From contig OX345636.1 in assembly GCA_947044365.1 (NCBI GenBank), forward strand, positions 62,679,537 through 62,743,536: a stretch of 64,000 nucleotides of DNA. Direction: 5' to 3'. Below the pieces are notes generated by a model. It worked only from the letters and a program-made list of their open reading frames with translations, did no database searches and was not told the DNA's origin. This DNA comes from Petrosia ficiformis (lineage: Eukaryota > Porifera > Demospongiae > Haplosclerida > Petrosiidae). Shown here piece after piece: positions 1-11,289 of this stretch (positions are counted from its first letter, which is position 1; every line of letters starts with the position of its first letter). Made by a program: the position numbers and the translations under genes.

Positions 1-1132
1 TGGATAAACTGAATGTTTGACAAATCTGGAATAATGTAGAATACATTTTACATCATTATAGATTAATTTATTCACAGTGTATAATTGTCTTAATAAAAGG
101 AAGGAACCAATATGGTGACAATGTTCTCAGGATTTCAAGTAATATTATTAATTATAAACTAAAACACAAGTAGAATTACATATTTCAAATAAATAATCGT
201 ACATACATATATAATTATATACATATATATATATTATATATGTATGTATCTATCTTAGAAAACACAGGAGATAGAGACTATATTCCCCTATCTATAGCTA
301 GTAATGTATACCATTAAAGTACAAGTCTATCCATTATCAACAAATATAATTGTTAATTTCTGGGAGCATAAAAACTTTCACAATAATCATAGAAATTAAT
401 TGTTGTTCCTAAGAGATAAAGCTCAAATACACAAACAAATCAGTATTTGATCAATATAGTGTCATTTCTACAATACAATGAGAGATTTCACACTGACTGA
501 CAATATCATAGGACAGCTATATATCGTAAATTGATTCTGGGTGAGGCTTAAAGTACCAAAACTCGGCGTGGGGATGTTCTCTCTCTATAATTATAATTAC
601 CTATCCACGTGTTTATATACGCATGCTCAGTTATATACATCATTACGAGTACTGGTGTCCATTTTCCGGTAAAGTCAAGGCTCAGAAGCTAGCTGTTCTC
701 TGTGGATAGTGTTGGCTCGCTCTACCCGTCATATCAGCGTTAAGGTGAGATACTAAATCATGTAGTCGAGACTATATAGCTAATTCTATCTAGTAATAAT
801 TTGCCAAATTGTGTGTATAAATCTTTACTTAGCAATATACCTCCCTTCTGTTTGTAGTTATCAACTATCTTTCTAGTAGAGCCTCTGATACACAGTGCTT
901 ATTGAACAGTGTTTGCTTCTCTACCTGTATGGAGTTGAAACTGATAAGTGTTCTCATTTCTCAATGAAGAGTGCTAGCTCTGCTACTAGTCATAGTACCC
1001 TACAAGGTGAGATATTAAAGTTATGTATCTATTAACTGGACAATTGCTTCACCATTGTATTCCAGGAAAAAAAGCGTCTCTGTTTTGAAAATTTTGTTTA
1101 CCAGGTTGTTTTATCTGTAACTAACACTCCTT
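1..1132. other. Non-coding AT-rich stretch, no gene recognised
   Basis: No convincing coding exon was found. A segment near 405-450 resembles 40090-40140 (shared words such as CCTAAGAGATAAAGC and ATTTGATC), so it is probably a dispersed repeat. A short ATG-led reading frame at 964-1006 ends at a GTGAGA donor-like site, and a similar GTGAGAT follows a comparable segment at about 744. These could be leader exons, but nothing supports that further. Confidence 0.4.
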
Positions 1133-1135
1133 TTA

Positions 1136-1348
1136 GGGGGCATCTCAAAACTGAAGCTTGTACACTTATAAAGTCACAGTGACGCTACTGCAAACCCCCC
1201 ACCCCCCTCCTCTTAACGTCATGAATGAATACTCCAGTGTATCATACTAACTTATGCTTCCAATGTTTAGCGTCACGCGCACAACCCCCCACCCCTTTAG
1301 CATCACTGTGACGTTGAAGCATACAAATTTCAGTTTGGAGATGCCCCC
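1136..1348. mobile_element. MITE, PIF/Harbinger-like
   Basis: A 213-bp element ends in inverted repeats that begin GGGGGCATCTC and continue imperfectly for about 50-60 bp, including a CAGTGACGC/GCGTCACTG-like inner part and C-rich CCCCCCACCCC tracts on both sides. It is flanked by TTA on each side (1133-1135 and 1349-1351). A 3-bp TTA duplication is characteristic of PIF/Harbinger elements. There is no coding capacity, so it is non-autonomous. The superfamily is inferred from target-site length alone. Confidence 0.65.
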
Positions 1349-1520
1349 TTAATAAGGCATTAATTAAACTATAAATAAATCACAAATATAAACTGCAATA
1401 TCTGTTGATCAACAATAGACACTTAGTTACATGTACATGTAAATATAGTGACTGCATCATACACCTGTACTTGTCAAATTACATGTATGTTACTGTAATT
1501 ACTATACATGTACATGTACA

Positions 1521-1875
1521 TAGGGTTCGGCGATACGGGCTATTTTTATATCAATTATTACATGAAACATTTATCACGATATAACTAAATATCGACTAAA
1601 CATGTTTCACAATTGGTCACACCCACAAACATTGTATACTCATCAAACTGTGTCTGACACCACTACCAACTAGTTCAGAACACTACATCTATTTATAACA
1701 CTAAAAACTACACTATTTCAGTTGACCATAAGCTCAAACGTATAGGTGTGGAACATAAAATATTTGATTATCCATGTATTTCGATATTCGGTAAGCATCC
1801 ATTTGTGATTTCATACCGAGATCTAGGAATGAATATCGTAGTTTTAACTAAATATCAATATAATCTCCAGCACTA
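1521..1875. mobile_element. hAT-like MITE with 8-bp target duplication
   Basis: The element starts TAGGGTTCGGCGATA and ends with an imperfect inverted partner (TAATCTCCAGCACTA). The interior contains several copies of GATAT/ATATC words facing each other. The 8-bp sequence CATGTACA flanks both ends (1513-1520 and 1876-1883), which fits hAT insertion. The flank is part of a common local microsatellite, so the duplication is weaker evidence than usual. No transposase is encoded. Confidence 0.55.
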
Positions 1876-2155
1876 CATGTACATAGTATATTATATCAAT
1901 CCATACTAGTGAATATGTTACTATACTTACTATACATGTACATGTACATAGTATATTGTATCAATCCATACTAGTGAATATGTTACTATACTTACTATAC
2001 ATGTACATGTACATAGTATATTGTACCAATCCATACTAGTGAATATGTTACTATACTTACTATACATGTACATGTACATAGTATATTGTATTAATCCATA
2101 CTAGTGAATATGTTACTATACTTACTATACATGTACATGTACATAGTATATTGTC
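1875..2155. repeat. Tandem repeat, 65-bp unit, about 4.3 copies
   Basis: The landmark CCATACTAGTGAATATG recurs at 1901, 1966, 2031 and 2096, a constant spacing of 65 bp. Units differ by only single bases. Each unit holds TACATGTACATG plus ACTATACTTACTATAC. The array begins directly at the right edge of the hAT-like MITE. Confidence 0.95.
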
Positions 2156-2394
2156 CTCATAGGAAGCCGCACTCAAGCTGTCTCAGGTTGCCATTGCTTA
2201 ATTACTAATTAAGAATTGTCTTTAGAAGGTCATCTATATTAGTATTGAGGATGTTAACATGTATATGTACATATATATATGTAGATATATACATATATAT
2301 ATGTAGATATATAAAATGCAACTCAAGAGGCACAAGTGTGTTGTACGCAAGTCCACTTCTTGTGTACACAAGTGTCATGGGATAGTGTCATGGG

Positions 2395-2795
2395 ATTTCC
2401 ACCAAATGATGCCATTATCTTCTAAATATTCTGTCGCAACTTTCCTCGCATGTTTTGGAACATTGTTCTTCATTAATTTGTGCTTTTCTAGATAAACTTT
2501 CCTTATGAAAGGAATCAGTGATGCTTCAAATATTTCAGTAAGTTTCATGGCGACCAGTGTACCAGTAACTGATAAAGCACCATGGCATAAAATACCTGCC
2601 CATATATGTATTTTAAGTGGGTGCTTTGGATATGGCTTAAATCTTTTGGGTTGGCCTTTCTTCCTATAGCATCATACATGTATGCTATGTCTTTGTATCT
2701 GAACCCTGTACTCATCCATCCATATAAAATCCAGAAATTTATCCTGTCGATGTTTCATCTCTGTGTACCACTTCAACCTCTTCTCATTGTTGATA
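2395..2795 (-). pseudogene. Tc1-like transposase relic
   Basis: Reverse-strand translation gives a recognisable DDE transposase core. It shows an FIWMDEYRVQ segment (normally FTDES), then CYRKKGQPKRFKPYPKHPLK, then IHIWAGILCHGALSVTG, then a stretch ending NNVPKHARKVATEYLEDNGI. The last part matches the second catalytic Asp region, with Asp replaced by Asn in QDN. One in-frame stop precedes CYRKK, and homology ends abruptly after NGIIWWKS, so the C-terminal SPDLNPIE box is lost. No terminal repeats were found. It is a dead fragment. Confidence 0.8.
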
Positions 2796-2910
2796 ACTCA
2801 TATTAACTGATAATATTATTCTACTGGATCTCATACAGTGGCATTAAACAATTAATTACACTACTATTGTATAATAGTATAATCAATCACAATACTGCTG
2901 TCTTGTAAAC

Positions 2911-3867
2911 ATGATCACAATTTTCATTTCAATATGGAGATACATGTATATAGTATTTTTATCAACTTCTAATTTGTGTAGTACTTGTTGTTTACAAATG
3001 CAGGGTTGCTGGAATCAGTGGGATAATATAATGAACACTGATTTCTCATGGAACAAATTAATTTATGGCACTTCTGATGGCGTACTTAGATTTTTGCTTA
3101 ATTCAACCACGAATACTTTGCCAACACCGGATAATCTTCGACGTTGGGGTGTATCTAGAGTTGAGCTTTCCTGTGTTTTGTGTCACAGGGTTTCCACTTT
3201 GAGGCATATTCTGACTGGTTGTCCTGTGGCACTACATCAGGGGAGGTACACTTGGCGGCACAACTCAGTACTTTCTGTCATTCAACAATCAATAATAACA
3301 TCTTGGAATGCACAGAAAGATGTTTATGCTAATACATTAAGTTTACCATACATTGAGTTTGTTAAACCTGGACTCAAGCCATCTAAAGGACACCCTCGCA
3401 AGCAACTATTGGGCTCTCTTCTATCAGGATCACTTGACTGGGTCTTTCTGTTTGATCTTGAAGAAAGTTTAATATTTCCTTCAGAGATTGCTTTCACGAC
3501 CTTAAGACCAGATGGAGTGATATTCTCGCACAAGCTTAAAACTGTCACACTTCTTGAGCTTACAGTCCCTATCGAAGATCGCGTTATTACGGCAAAATTT
3601 ATAAAATCTAAAAGATACGATAGTCTTATACGAGAGTGCCAATCCAATGGATGGAAAGCTATTCTTTTAACCTTAGAAATAGGCTGTAGAGGCTATATAA
3701 ATAATAATGTTTTACGTGTACTTCAGCAGTTGGGTTTGTCGAGGTCAGAGTGTCGTTCCACTCTTAAAAGCTGTAGCCAAGTGGCATTGCACTGCAGCTA
3801 TGTGATTTATTTAAATAGAAATAAAGCCATATGGCATACCATGCCTTATATATCCAGACTGGAGTGA
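2911..3867 (+). CDS. Restriction-like endonuclease end of an R2/NeSL-type non-LTR retrotransposon
   Basis: This open 318-codon frame carries the signature of the C-terminal nuclease of RLE-type non-LTR retrotransposons. It has a C-x2-C-x7-H-x4-C knuckle (Cys88, Cys91, His99, Cys104), then an RHN box (residues 116-118), then a PD-x14-E motif (Pro200-Asp201 and Glu216 in LLELTV) followed by Lys/Arg/Tyr residues. Such a domain nicks the target DNA before reverse transcription. The upstream part (WDNIMNTDFSW, then LPTPDNLRRWG) is typical of the region after the reverse transcriptase. No reverse transcriptase is present upstream, so this is a 5'-truncated copy. The ATG at 2911 is probably fortuitous; homology starts near residue 34. 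The frame has no internal stop. Confidence 0.8.
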   Translation: MITIFISIWRYMYIVFLSTSNLCSTCCLQMQGCWNQWDNIMNTDFSWNKLIYGTSDGVLRFLLNSTTNTLPTPDNLRRWGVSRVELSCVLCHRVSTLRHILTGCPVALHQGRYTWRHNSVLSVIQQSIITSWNAQKDVYANTLSLPYIEFVKPGLKPSKGHPRKQLLGSLLSGSLDWVFLFDLEESLIFPSEIAFTTLRPDGVIFSHKLKTVTLLELTVPIEDRVITAKFIKSKRYDSLIRECQSNGWKAILLTLEIGCRGYINNNVLRVLQQLGLSRSECRSTLKSCSQVALHCSYVIYLNRNKAIWHTMPYISRLE

Positions 3868-4228
3868 TTTATTGGATCACTATAATTATTTTTGTAAGCT
3901 ATATATTATATATAATTATATATATATTATATTTTTTTATTTTAAATTTAATCCCCATGCCAGGTCTGCTATTTTTTGCAGGCGACCTCGCCTACTGCCT
4001 AGCATTTTAAATTGTCCAGGTTAGAGGTCGAAACAATTTTCTATGTGATGATGGCATTAGGTATCCTGCTGATGACTGGCCAATTAATCTTTGTGTGTAC
4101 ATGTATGAGTGTTTGTGTAATGTACAATATATGTTTTGTTTGTTTCTGAGCTAATAACTATTAAACTGCACATGGCCATGGGCCATCACAGGGTTATTAG
4201 CTCTTCTTCAGCAAGTCTTGCTGATTAT

Positions 4229-4229
<1 letters not shown>
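3868..4229. other. Probable retrotransposon 3' UTR and AT microsatellite
   Basis: Directly after the endonuclease stop comes an AT-rich repeat (about 3895-3955). A GC-richer stretch at 3955-4080 follows, which may be the element's 3' UTR. No other gene is seen. Confidence 0.35.
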
Positions 4230-4278
<49 letters not shown>

Positions 4279-4290
4279 CCTCCCTCCCTC
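4230..4290. repeat. (CT)n microsatellite
   Basis: A nearly pure CT dinucleotide run grades into CCCT units. Confidence 0.95.
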
Positions 4291-4400
4291 TTTGTCTCGC
4301 TTTCATGTCCTGTTGCAGCATATGATAACACTGAAAAAGGAGTCAGTAAGCCACTTGATTTGCCTGTACAAGCACCTAGGAACAGAGGTCCTCTTACAAG

Positions 4401-5236
4401 ATGTCAGGCACAAAGTCTCCCACAAATCCAATTTCACTCCTGTCTGAGTTGCTGTCTGAGTCCTCTCTTGTAGAACCTGATGGATCTGTTATGATTGAAC
4501 AACCTGTTTCGTTGCCTGAGGACATCTTCCTCAGTAAGTTAACCTCATCTGATGAATGCCAGCTTATCACGCACAGTGCTGAGGGTGAATATCAGGTTTT
4601 AGTTCATTCCGATGCTCGGCAGTATGCCAATAATGATTATACCAATCTTCGGGGCTTACCTAAGCTCCTTTTCCCTCCTGCTAATAGTAAGGAGTGGCTT
4701 AAGATAGATAATGAATTAAGAGATGAACTTAGACAGCATATCACACAACACGATCTACATAATAAACCTGTTGACTTTATACTGATGAAAATTACTTGAT
4801 ATGTATATTGGTACTTTGAAAGAAATCAGCCTGACAATCCCATTTCTTATAAGCCTACAAATAAGCATAATTATAATCATACTAATAAGCATTCTGGTAA
4901 AGGTGGTTTCAACAACCTTAAATATAAAATGAGGGAATTAAAAAAGCAAATTAGAAAAGAATGCTCAGGAATCTTTGGAAATCACAAAACCTCTTCCTCA
5001 TGAATACCATAACACTAGGAAGCATTTCTTAAGACAGCGTAAGTTAGAAGACTTGAGAATAATGCAACAGAAAGAATATGTTAACAATAAAAATTTTCGT
5101 GCTGACCCTCATAAGTTTGCCAAGCATTTGTTTAATCCACCTAAAAGTGGTAATCCTTCTTTTTCAGAGGATGTTGGTAATACCAATTTTGCTAAGACTA
5201 CTTTGACTCTCACTATAGCTACACAGATGATCTTGA
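4401..5236 (+). pseudogene. Pre-reverse-transcriptase region of a non-LTR retrotransposon, broken
   Basis: The segment begins with a 132-codon frame (4401-4799) that includes KEWLKIDNELRDELRQHI. After a TGA it continues in the same frame with KYKMRELKKQIRKE, then shifts frame to HEYHNTRKHFLRQRKLEDL, NFRADPHKFAKHLFNP and SGNPSFSEDV, and needs another one-base shift before YFDSHYSYTDDLDL. Basic helices followed by 'F..DP..F.K.LF' and an acidic 'Y..D' box are typical of the region just before the reverse transcriptase in RLE-type elements. The reverse transcriptase itself is absent because Helitron sequence takes over at about 5242. The family assignment comes from remembered motif resemblance, not a search. 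Confidence 0.55.
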
Positions 5237-5241
5237 CTTGA

Positions 5242-5889
5242 ATTGTCGACTCCAATTCTGCTAAACAGAGTTATGGTGTCGTTAAACATGCTGATTTCCC
5301 AGATAGACTCATCCCACCTGATGACAATGACTGTGCTGGTCTACCAAGAAGTCTGAAACTGGCTGTTGGTGCACAAGTCATGCTCCGAAGAAACATCCTC
5401 TGTGAAGATGGACTAGTAAACGGAGCTCGTGGAATCGTGGTGGGATTTACTTGGCCTGATGGATAGCAGACACAGCCTCAAATTGGACAGCTACCTCATA
5501 ATGTTCTGGTCAAATTCCACAATCCTCGCGTTGGTTGTATCAGCCGAGTGAGTGTTGAAGATGATGCAGAAGCTGTTCCAATCGAACCTGTGACAGCTAA
5601 ATTCTATGACCGAGAGGGAGTCACACTACAAAGGACTCAACTACCTTTACTTCCCTGTTGGGCTGCTACTATTCACAAACTACAATGGTTATCTCTTGAT
5701 GCTGCTGTGATTGACCTAGGTCCCAAAGTGTTTGAAGATGGCATGGCTTATGTTGTATTGAGTCGTGTCAGAACACTTGATGGTATAGCTATAGTTGATC
5801 TTGTATCCAGCAAAATCAAGGCCTCTCAGTTGGCAACCAAAGAGTTAGATCGGCTGAGAGGAGCTGATGTTGAAGATCGTGAGGAGTAA
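5242..5889 (+). pseudogene. Helitron helicase, C-terminal fragment
   Basis: The frame encodes the tail of a Pif1-type helicase as found in Helitron RepHel proteins. It shows LKLAVGAQVMLRRNI..EDGLVNGARGIVVGF, then the motif V/VI region CWAATIHKLQWLSLDAAVIDLG and GMAYVVLSRVRTLDG, then the typical KIKASQLATKELDRLR ending. There is an in-frame TAG at 5464-5466. The normally invariant QG of the TIHKxQG motif reads QW here. The N-terminal Rep and Walker A parts are missing. It is joined without a gap to the retrotransposon fragment upstream. It is clearly non-functional. Confidence 0.85.
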
Positions 5890-6608
5890 ATATGTATGAT
5901 AATAATTATTGTTGTGCTATATATACATATGTGCTTCATGTTAAAGTAATTTTAATTATAATCAGAGTTTGTTTAGTATTGTGTTACTGTACAATTATGT
6001 GTGTTATTAAAGCTGGACTTTAATATTGTATTTATTTGTACATGTATTGAGCCTTATAATAATAATTATTATTATTATACATGCTCTATTCTATTGTGTG
6101 TGGGATTTCCTAGTGGGCGGTGTATACCATCTATGTATACTCTGTGTACATATTGATAGGTTGTATACCCCCTAGGCCCCCTGCTTACATTCACTGTTTG
6201 CAACACACTTTGATCCCTGTCCCAATTGGTGATGGTGGATCCTCACTTTCTGTTCAGAAGGTGGGTGGCCTGGCATAAGGGACGCCTCCTCGTGGTCCAG
6301 GCTTGTAACTTCTACTTTTAATTAATGGAGAAGGCTAATGGTCCCTTGGAAGATTTCAAAATTTGGAAAATAAATGGTTAGTGTAATGGCACTTAATGTA
6401 TGATTGATAATAATAATTTTCCTTGTAATTATAGTCTGAAAGATGTCAAACAACAATGCAATTATGTATTTCGAAGGGAACGATTGAGGAAACATTCATA
6501 ACTTTCTATAGTTAATATTTTAAAACAATTTGATAAATTATAAGAAAAATTTTAAACTCTTGTTTATCAATAAATAATTAATACATTTGTAAAGCAATCA
6601 TACAGCCA
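5890..6608. other. No gene seen; possible Helitron 3' flank
   Basis: AT-rich with a GC-richer block at 6110-6360 that contains no stable coding frame. It could be the 3' end of the Helitron or of another element. No terminal hairpin with CTRR end could be fixed with confidence. Confidence 0.3.
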
Positions 6609-6637
6609 AGATATATATATATATATACATATATATA

Positions 6638-6682
<45 letters not shown>
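6609..6682. repeat. (TA)n microsatellite
   Basis: A long, slightly interrupted TA dinucleotide run. Confidence 0.95.
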
Positions 6683-6686
<4 letters not shown>

Positions 6687-6723
6687 TAGAGGGGAAAAAA
6701 ATCATACATACGGCCAAGATATA

Positions 6724-7798
6724 TTGAGAAAAACATCCCATAGGGATATATCTTATATCAATATAATTATCTTGAGTGGTCTAATAGGTGATGTATGGAT
6801 TGGTCATTTTAAAGTGATCATAGTGAGTGTTTATATGTGTTTCTTGCCTCTAGGCATGGATAATATGTGGTATCAGATTTGTAACATCAAGCGAACTACA
6901 TCCTTCATGGACTGGTGTGATATTATGTGCATCGGCCGTGATACTGTACATGATAGCATGTCTGGATTCCGTTCAGTTATAATACCATTCAATATTGACC
7001 AGCTTATTTGTGGGATCATCAAGTGAAGAGCTTAATACAATCATATACTGTTAGTTATTTGGAATGTGTTGTGAAAGGTTCATGATGGTGTTGTGGGAAT
7101 GTTTACTTAGCCCTCGGTTAACAATAGGTACACATCTTCCTATGGTTGGGTTCACAATTGCAACAAAAATAGTAAGTAACTATATTTTAAATGGTTAGTT
7201 AAATACAACTTCTCAGATTAGTAACCTATCAAGTTGATTTTCAAGGTACTAAACTATGCGCAATTACCCTAGAAATCGTACATATTGGGAGAATAATTAC
7301 CCTTCCCGACTAGAATTGGGTAAGGAGAAATATATATGGTGGTCCATTCAGAGAGGAGGATGTGGAGGATGTTAAGACTGTACTACGATTATTACCTATG
7401 TTAATATGTGATACTGGATATGCTGTAGCCTCGGATGCTATAAACTTCACTATCCCACAAACATGAGAGGTTTTATAGTTGGCATCTAGTATGCTGCATT
7501 TGGTATTACAGTAATTATCAATTGTAATTTCTACCGTCCTTCCTTATATATCCATGCTGATCCTTTTGGATGCATTTTCTACTACTTTCCTGCTAAGAAT
7601 ATCTTGATTCTACTTATTTTGGTTGTGTTTCTGTGTCTTACAAAACATTGTAAGTTACGTGTGAGAGAAAATATTGTTCCTGTGTATCAGATAGCAGAAG
7701 AATATTGTGAGAGGTATATGGAACAATCAGAAAATAGTGAAAATGATTCATCAGAAGAAATTACTAACTATATAAACGAACCACAAAACATTAACTAA
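6724..7798 (+). pseudogene. Proton-dependent oligopeptide transporter (POT/PTR, SLC15-like) remnant
   Basis: Fragments in all three plus frames line up in transporter order. GLIGDVWIGHFKVIIVS resembles the loop after TM2. SGFRSVIIPFNIDQL, followed after a shift by GSSSEELNTIIY, resembles the 'G.QP...FG.DQ' region. RTYWENNYPSRLELGKEKY, then after a shift YGGPFREEDVEDVKTVLRLL, resembles the central cytoplasmic loop before TM7. A basic/acidic tail (KLRVRENIVPVYQIAEEYCE) ends at 7798. At least three frameshifts and several stops are needed, so the gene is dead. Some breaks might be unrecognised introns. The family call comes from these loop motifs, not from a search. Confidence 0.55.
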
Positions 7799-10140
7799 AA
7801 TACATATATAATTATGAATATATATATATATGTATGTTGTATGACAGTGTGACATTGTGTGACTTAAATAAAAGTAAAATGTATACTATGAAATCAAGCC
7901 AAAATGTGGCACAAACAGAAGTGCTTTCATCATTTACTTAGTTTGTGGATGAATGCCATCTTGAAATTACTATTCTGATATTGATTCAGAAAGCCAATAT
8001 ATGTACAGTATGCATGCACAGATAAAGTAGCTGTCAAATTAAATGTGATTGATTGCTTGCTCTGTTAAAATTCAATAATGTGTGCATATTAAACTCCACT
8101 TATTTTTACATATTCTTTAATATTTTGACAAAAAAATATTAAAGAAAATGTAATGTTTGACCTACAGTTTGATGCACATTTTAAAAGTGATTGTGTCACA
8201 GAAGATGAAGTTGACAATTGTAAGAGAGATATAGAGAATATTAAGTTGCTTAATTTCATAGTATATAATATATATATATATAGTTAATGTTATTTTGTTG
8301 TTTATACCATCAGGCTTATGCATTTAGATTCTTATTTGAGTGATGATACACAGTTCAATGACTCGGGCAGCGACCTTGAGGTTTCTAATATAGTTAAAGG
8401 TTACAAACTTATTTAATTTGTAGAAAATTATGATTGCATAATTATTATAATTTAATCAAATTATTGGAGAGTTAATATTGAAGAATTGTGATGATATGTT
8501 TGTGTGTGTTAATGATGGGTCAGTAAGAGTTGACAATTAATGATAGGTGTTTAGTTTAATTCAAGTTTTTTCTTAACTAATAAACTAGTAAATGAACTGT
8601 CATCCAGGACTTTGATGGTGAGGAGTGCAGCACATTACTAATACTATTCCTAACTAGCTTCAAGATTTAACTCTCTCCTCCAGAATTTCTAATTTTGTTA
8701 CATAATACATGTATATCCCAAAACTTGCATGCTCATTGTTTTGAAAATGGTGCCAGTAAAACACAGTTGGTGATCACTGATCGTCATAAATAAACATTTT
8801 CTGAGGTCATAGGTTAATGATGTACATAATTATTATTATACATAATAATTATATATTATTATTATTCCTCTTCTATTTCTGTTGCTTCCTCGTTCTCTCT
8901 GTCTGGCTGTTCATCTTTCATGATATTAACCATTGACTGAACTAATTCTTCAACTGGACACAGTCAAAAAGACTAATTCACTAATTATATGTAAACTGTT
9001 CGCATGTAATTTTTGCAAAAGTTTCAAGAAATCACCATCTAAATTCAGACACCAGTTATGAAGCAATTCTCTCACACATACACGTAGTTATTTTCTGCCT
9101 CTTCGTCCTGACTGGATTAGCTAAGTAGCAATAGCAATATTAATACACTAATAATAAATTTTTATAACCATACATTATAGCTTGAGAAAGTGTAATAGCA
9201 ATATGCCAATCCATAGCTTAAATACTAAACATTCTTTCATGAATTTTGGGCTTTACAATTAACAAATGTACCTGTCATTTAATCTTACTGTATAGTTATG
9301 TTGTGTAAAATCACTTTGGAATGTGTTATTCTAAATGTTATGTTATTTTTTGTAATGAATTTTCAGACACCATGAGCTGTTAATGGCAGATTATAGAACA
9401 GTAATTTAGGAATGCATTTTCAGAGTAGATATAATCCAATATACCTGTAATTTAATCTTGACCAGTATTCACTAATTATTACAATTTATATTATCTTTTT
9501 TATATGCTGAGCTACCAAAAGAGAAGACTACAAATGGTTACTAATTTTAAAAGGTGAGTAAATTCCTAATCTACAATGTATAATAATGTATTACTGTAGA
9601 GTTTAGAGTACTGTTGTATTCAACTAAACTAGGTGTGAATTTATGGATCGAAATACAACCGTCTTTTTGTATCGAGCTTCAGACACCATAAGCTTTAGAC
9701 AGCAGATTATAGCACAGTAATTTAGTGACATATTTTCATACAATGTTTAACACAAGACAGGTATATATTAATCCAATTCAATGTCATACATTGTATTTTT
9801 AATTATTTCCTAATACTTAATATTTTATTATTTCATTTCTTATGAGGAGTCATCAAGAAAGAATTCCACTTTCAAATTCAGTTTACAGTAAATTGTAAAT
9901 ATTACTATTTTATGATTCATTTCCTTAAACAGATAATAAATACATTATTATTATGGAATTGAAAAAAAAATTAATTTCTTTCCTTTGCCAGTATAGCTAC
10001 CGGTTTGGAAGACAAACTACCATTATTTAATAGTGAGATGAGATAAAGTTGATGAAAACAGTTAGGAGAGCCCCACCAATATTTCTACTGACTTTTACAA
10101 TACTGCAATACTGCAACACATCTTATTTAGGCTTGCAAAC
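7799..10140. other. Mostly non-coding AT-rich; one direct-repeat pair; one possible minus exon
   Basis: Two related segments at about 9364-9425 and 9679-9742 share TTCAGACACCAT, GCAGATTATAG and ACAGTAATTTAG. On the minus strand 8871-8957 could encode a short acidic C-terminus (EELVQSMVNIMKDEQPDREN, then an acidic run and a stop) preceded by an AG acceptor-like site. It may be a last exon of the protease gene further right, but no link was established. Nothing else is recognised. Confidence 0.3.
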
Positions 10141-10159
10141 ACCAGCTTGATTAATTAAT

Positions 10160-10228
10160 TTTTTTTTCCGGCGGCGTGCTTTGCACGTCGTCCAATAGCC
10201 CCATAATACCATTTTTTGTTCCGACGCC

Positions 10229-10268
<40 letters not shown>
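10160..10268. repeat. GC-rich transposon end followed by (TA)n
   Basis: The block at 10168-10231 (GGCGGCGTGCTTTGCACGTCG and TTCCGACGCCTATG) stands out against AT-rich DNA. Its right end resembles the right end of the element at 22330-23008 (TTCCTACGCCTATG). A (TA)n run covers about 10231-10268. A matching left end was not found. Confidence 0.45.
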
Positions 10269-10272
<4 letters not shown>

Positions 10273-10981
10273 GAGAATATCTTGATGACTGATCTACTGA
10301 GAGTTGAGGAACACTCTTCAACACTGGAAACTGCTGGAAAAATAAATCAAAGAAGAAAATTGTAGTGATGCTCCTTTACACACATTTATCAGACTCGTCA
10401 CTATGACTCCTCTTAAGTTTCCTTGTGTGTGAATGCAAGATAAATATCAGGGCTCTGCGAAAACTGGTCTTATATCAATTAAAATTCCAAATAGATTATT
10501 TGACTTACTGAATAGAGCTTTAATTAGCTCTAGAATGATATATAAAACATCCCAATCGAGATAAAGACAAAGTCAGGTCGATTGAGTAAATAAAACATTT
10601 AATGGTAGAGAATGTGTGCTCTATAAAGATCTTCTTCAATCATCGTGTAAGTATTTAATGATAAATTTATAATCATGTACATTTGTTTAATATAAGTATT
10701 TTTCAGAATACAACTAAATTTGGAAGTTTTTCTCCTTTTGTAGCCACTGTTTGTTGTGAAATATTTATAGCTACATGATGTAGAAGCAAAATTTGATAAT
10801 TTTGTAGTTAGTAATTAAAAATATGAACTAACCAGGATTAAATATGACTAGCCATAATTTATTTGTTGCGTTTTTGTTTAATGAACAGCCTTCCCTTGTT
10901 AAATTATCCCTGATAGTATAAAGAAATACTTGTAAAGTAGAAGTAATACCTTATGTTAACTCATCTTTTCATGTAGTTGTG

Positions 10982-11048
10982 TAGCCTCATAACATACTGT
11001 CTCTACAAAGCTTATTTAGCTTTGTAGAGACAGTATGTTATGAGGCTA
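10982..11048. repeat. Perfect 31-bp inverted repeat with 5-nt loop
   Basis: Positions 10982-11012 are the exact reverse complement of 11018-11048; the loop 11013-11017 is TATTT. It lies just downstream (minus-strand sense) of the Ulp1-like domain. It could be a small foldback element, a terminator-like or microRNA-like hairpin, or a mutational palindrome. No terminal target duplication was identified. Confidence 0.95.
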
Positions 11049-11289
11049 TCTTTTGTAATGGGTAGCTCTTAAAAGAGCTGGTAAAGAAAAGGTCAAAGAA
11101 AAACACTAAGGTGTAGGTTTTAAAAACAATCACTGATTTAAATGGAAGGAACATAACAACAAGTAAAGACAACCTGCAAAAAGAAATTTAAATTAATAAA
11201 AATTAATAATGAAGTACTAAAAACAACAAACTTACTTGTTGACTTTCCCTGTTTTTACAAGTATAATACAATTTGTTTAGTGTTCTTAC

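Noticed and set aside
964..1006. Short ATG-led exon ending at GTGAGA, and a look-alike near 700-744
   Set aside because: Only two donor-like sites support it; no acceptor partner or downstream coding exon was found.
3324..3647. Minus-strand frame of 107 codons
   Set aside because: Antisense shadow of the endonuclease domain.
8310..8400. Ser/Asp-rich segment resembling the N-terminus of a piggyBac-type transposase
   Set aside because: Only about 15 residues are suggestive and no core motif follows.
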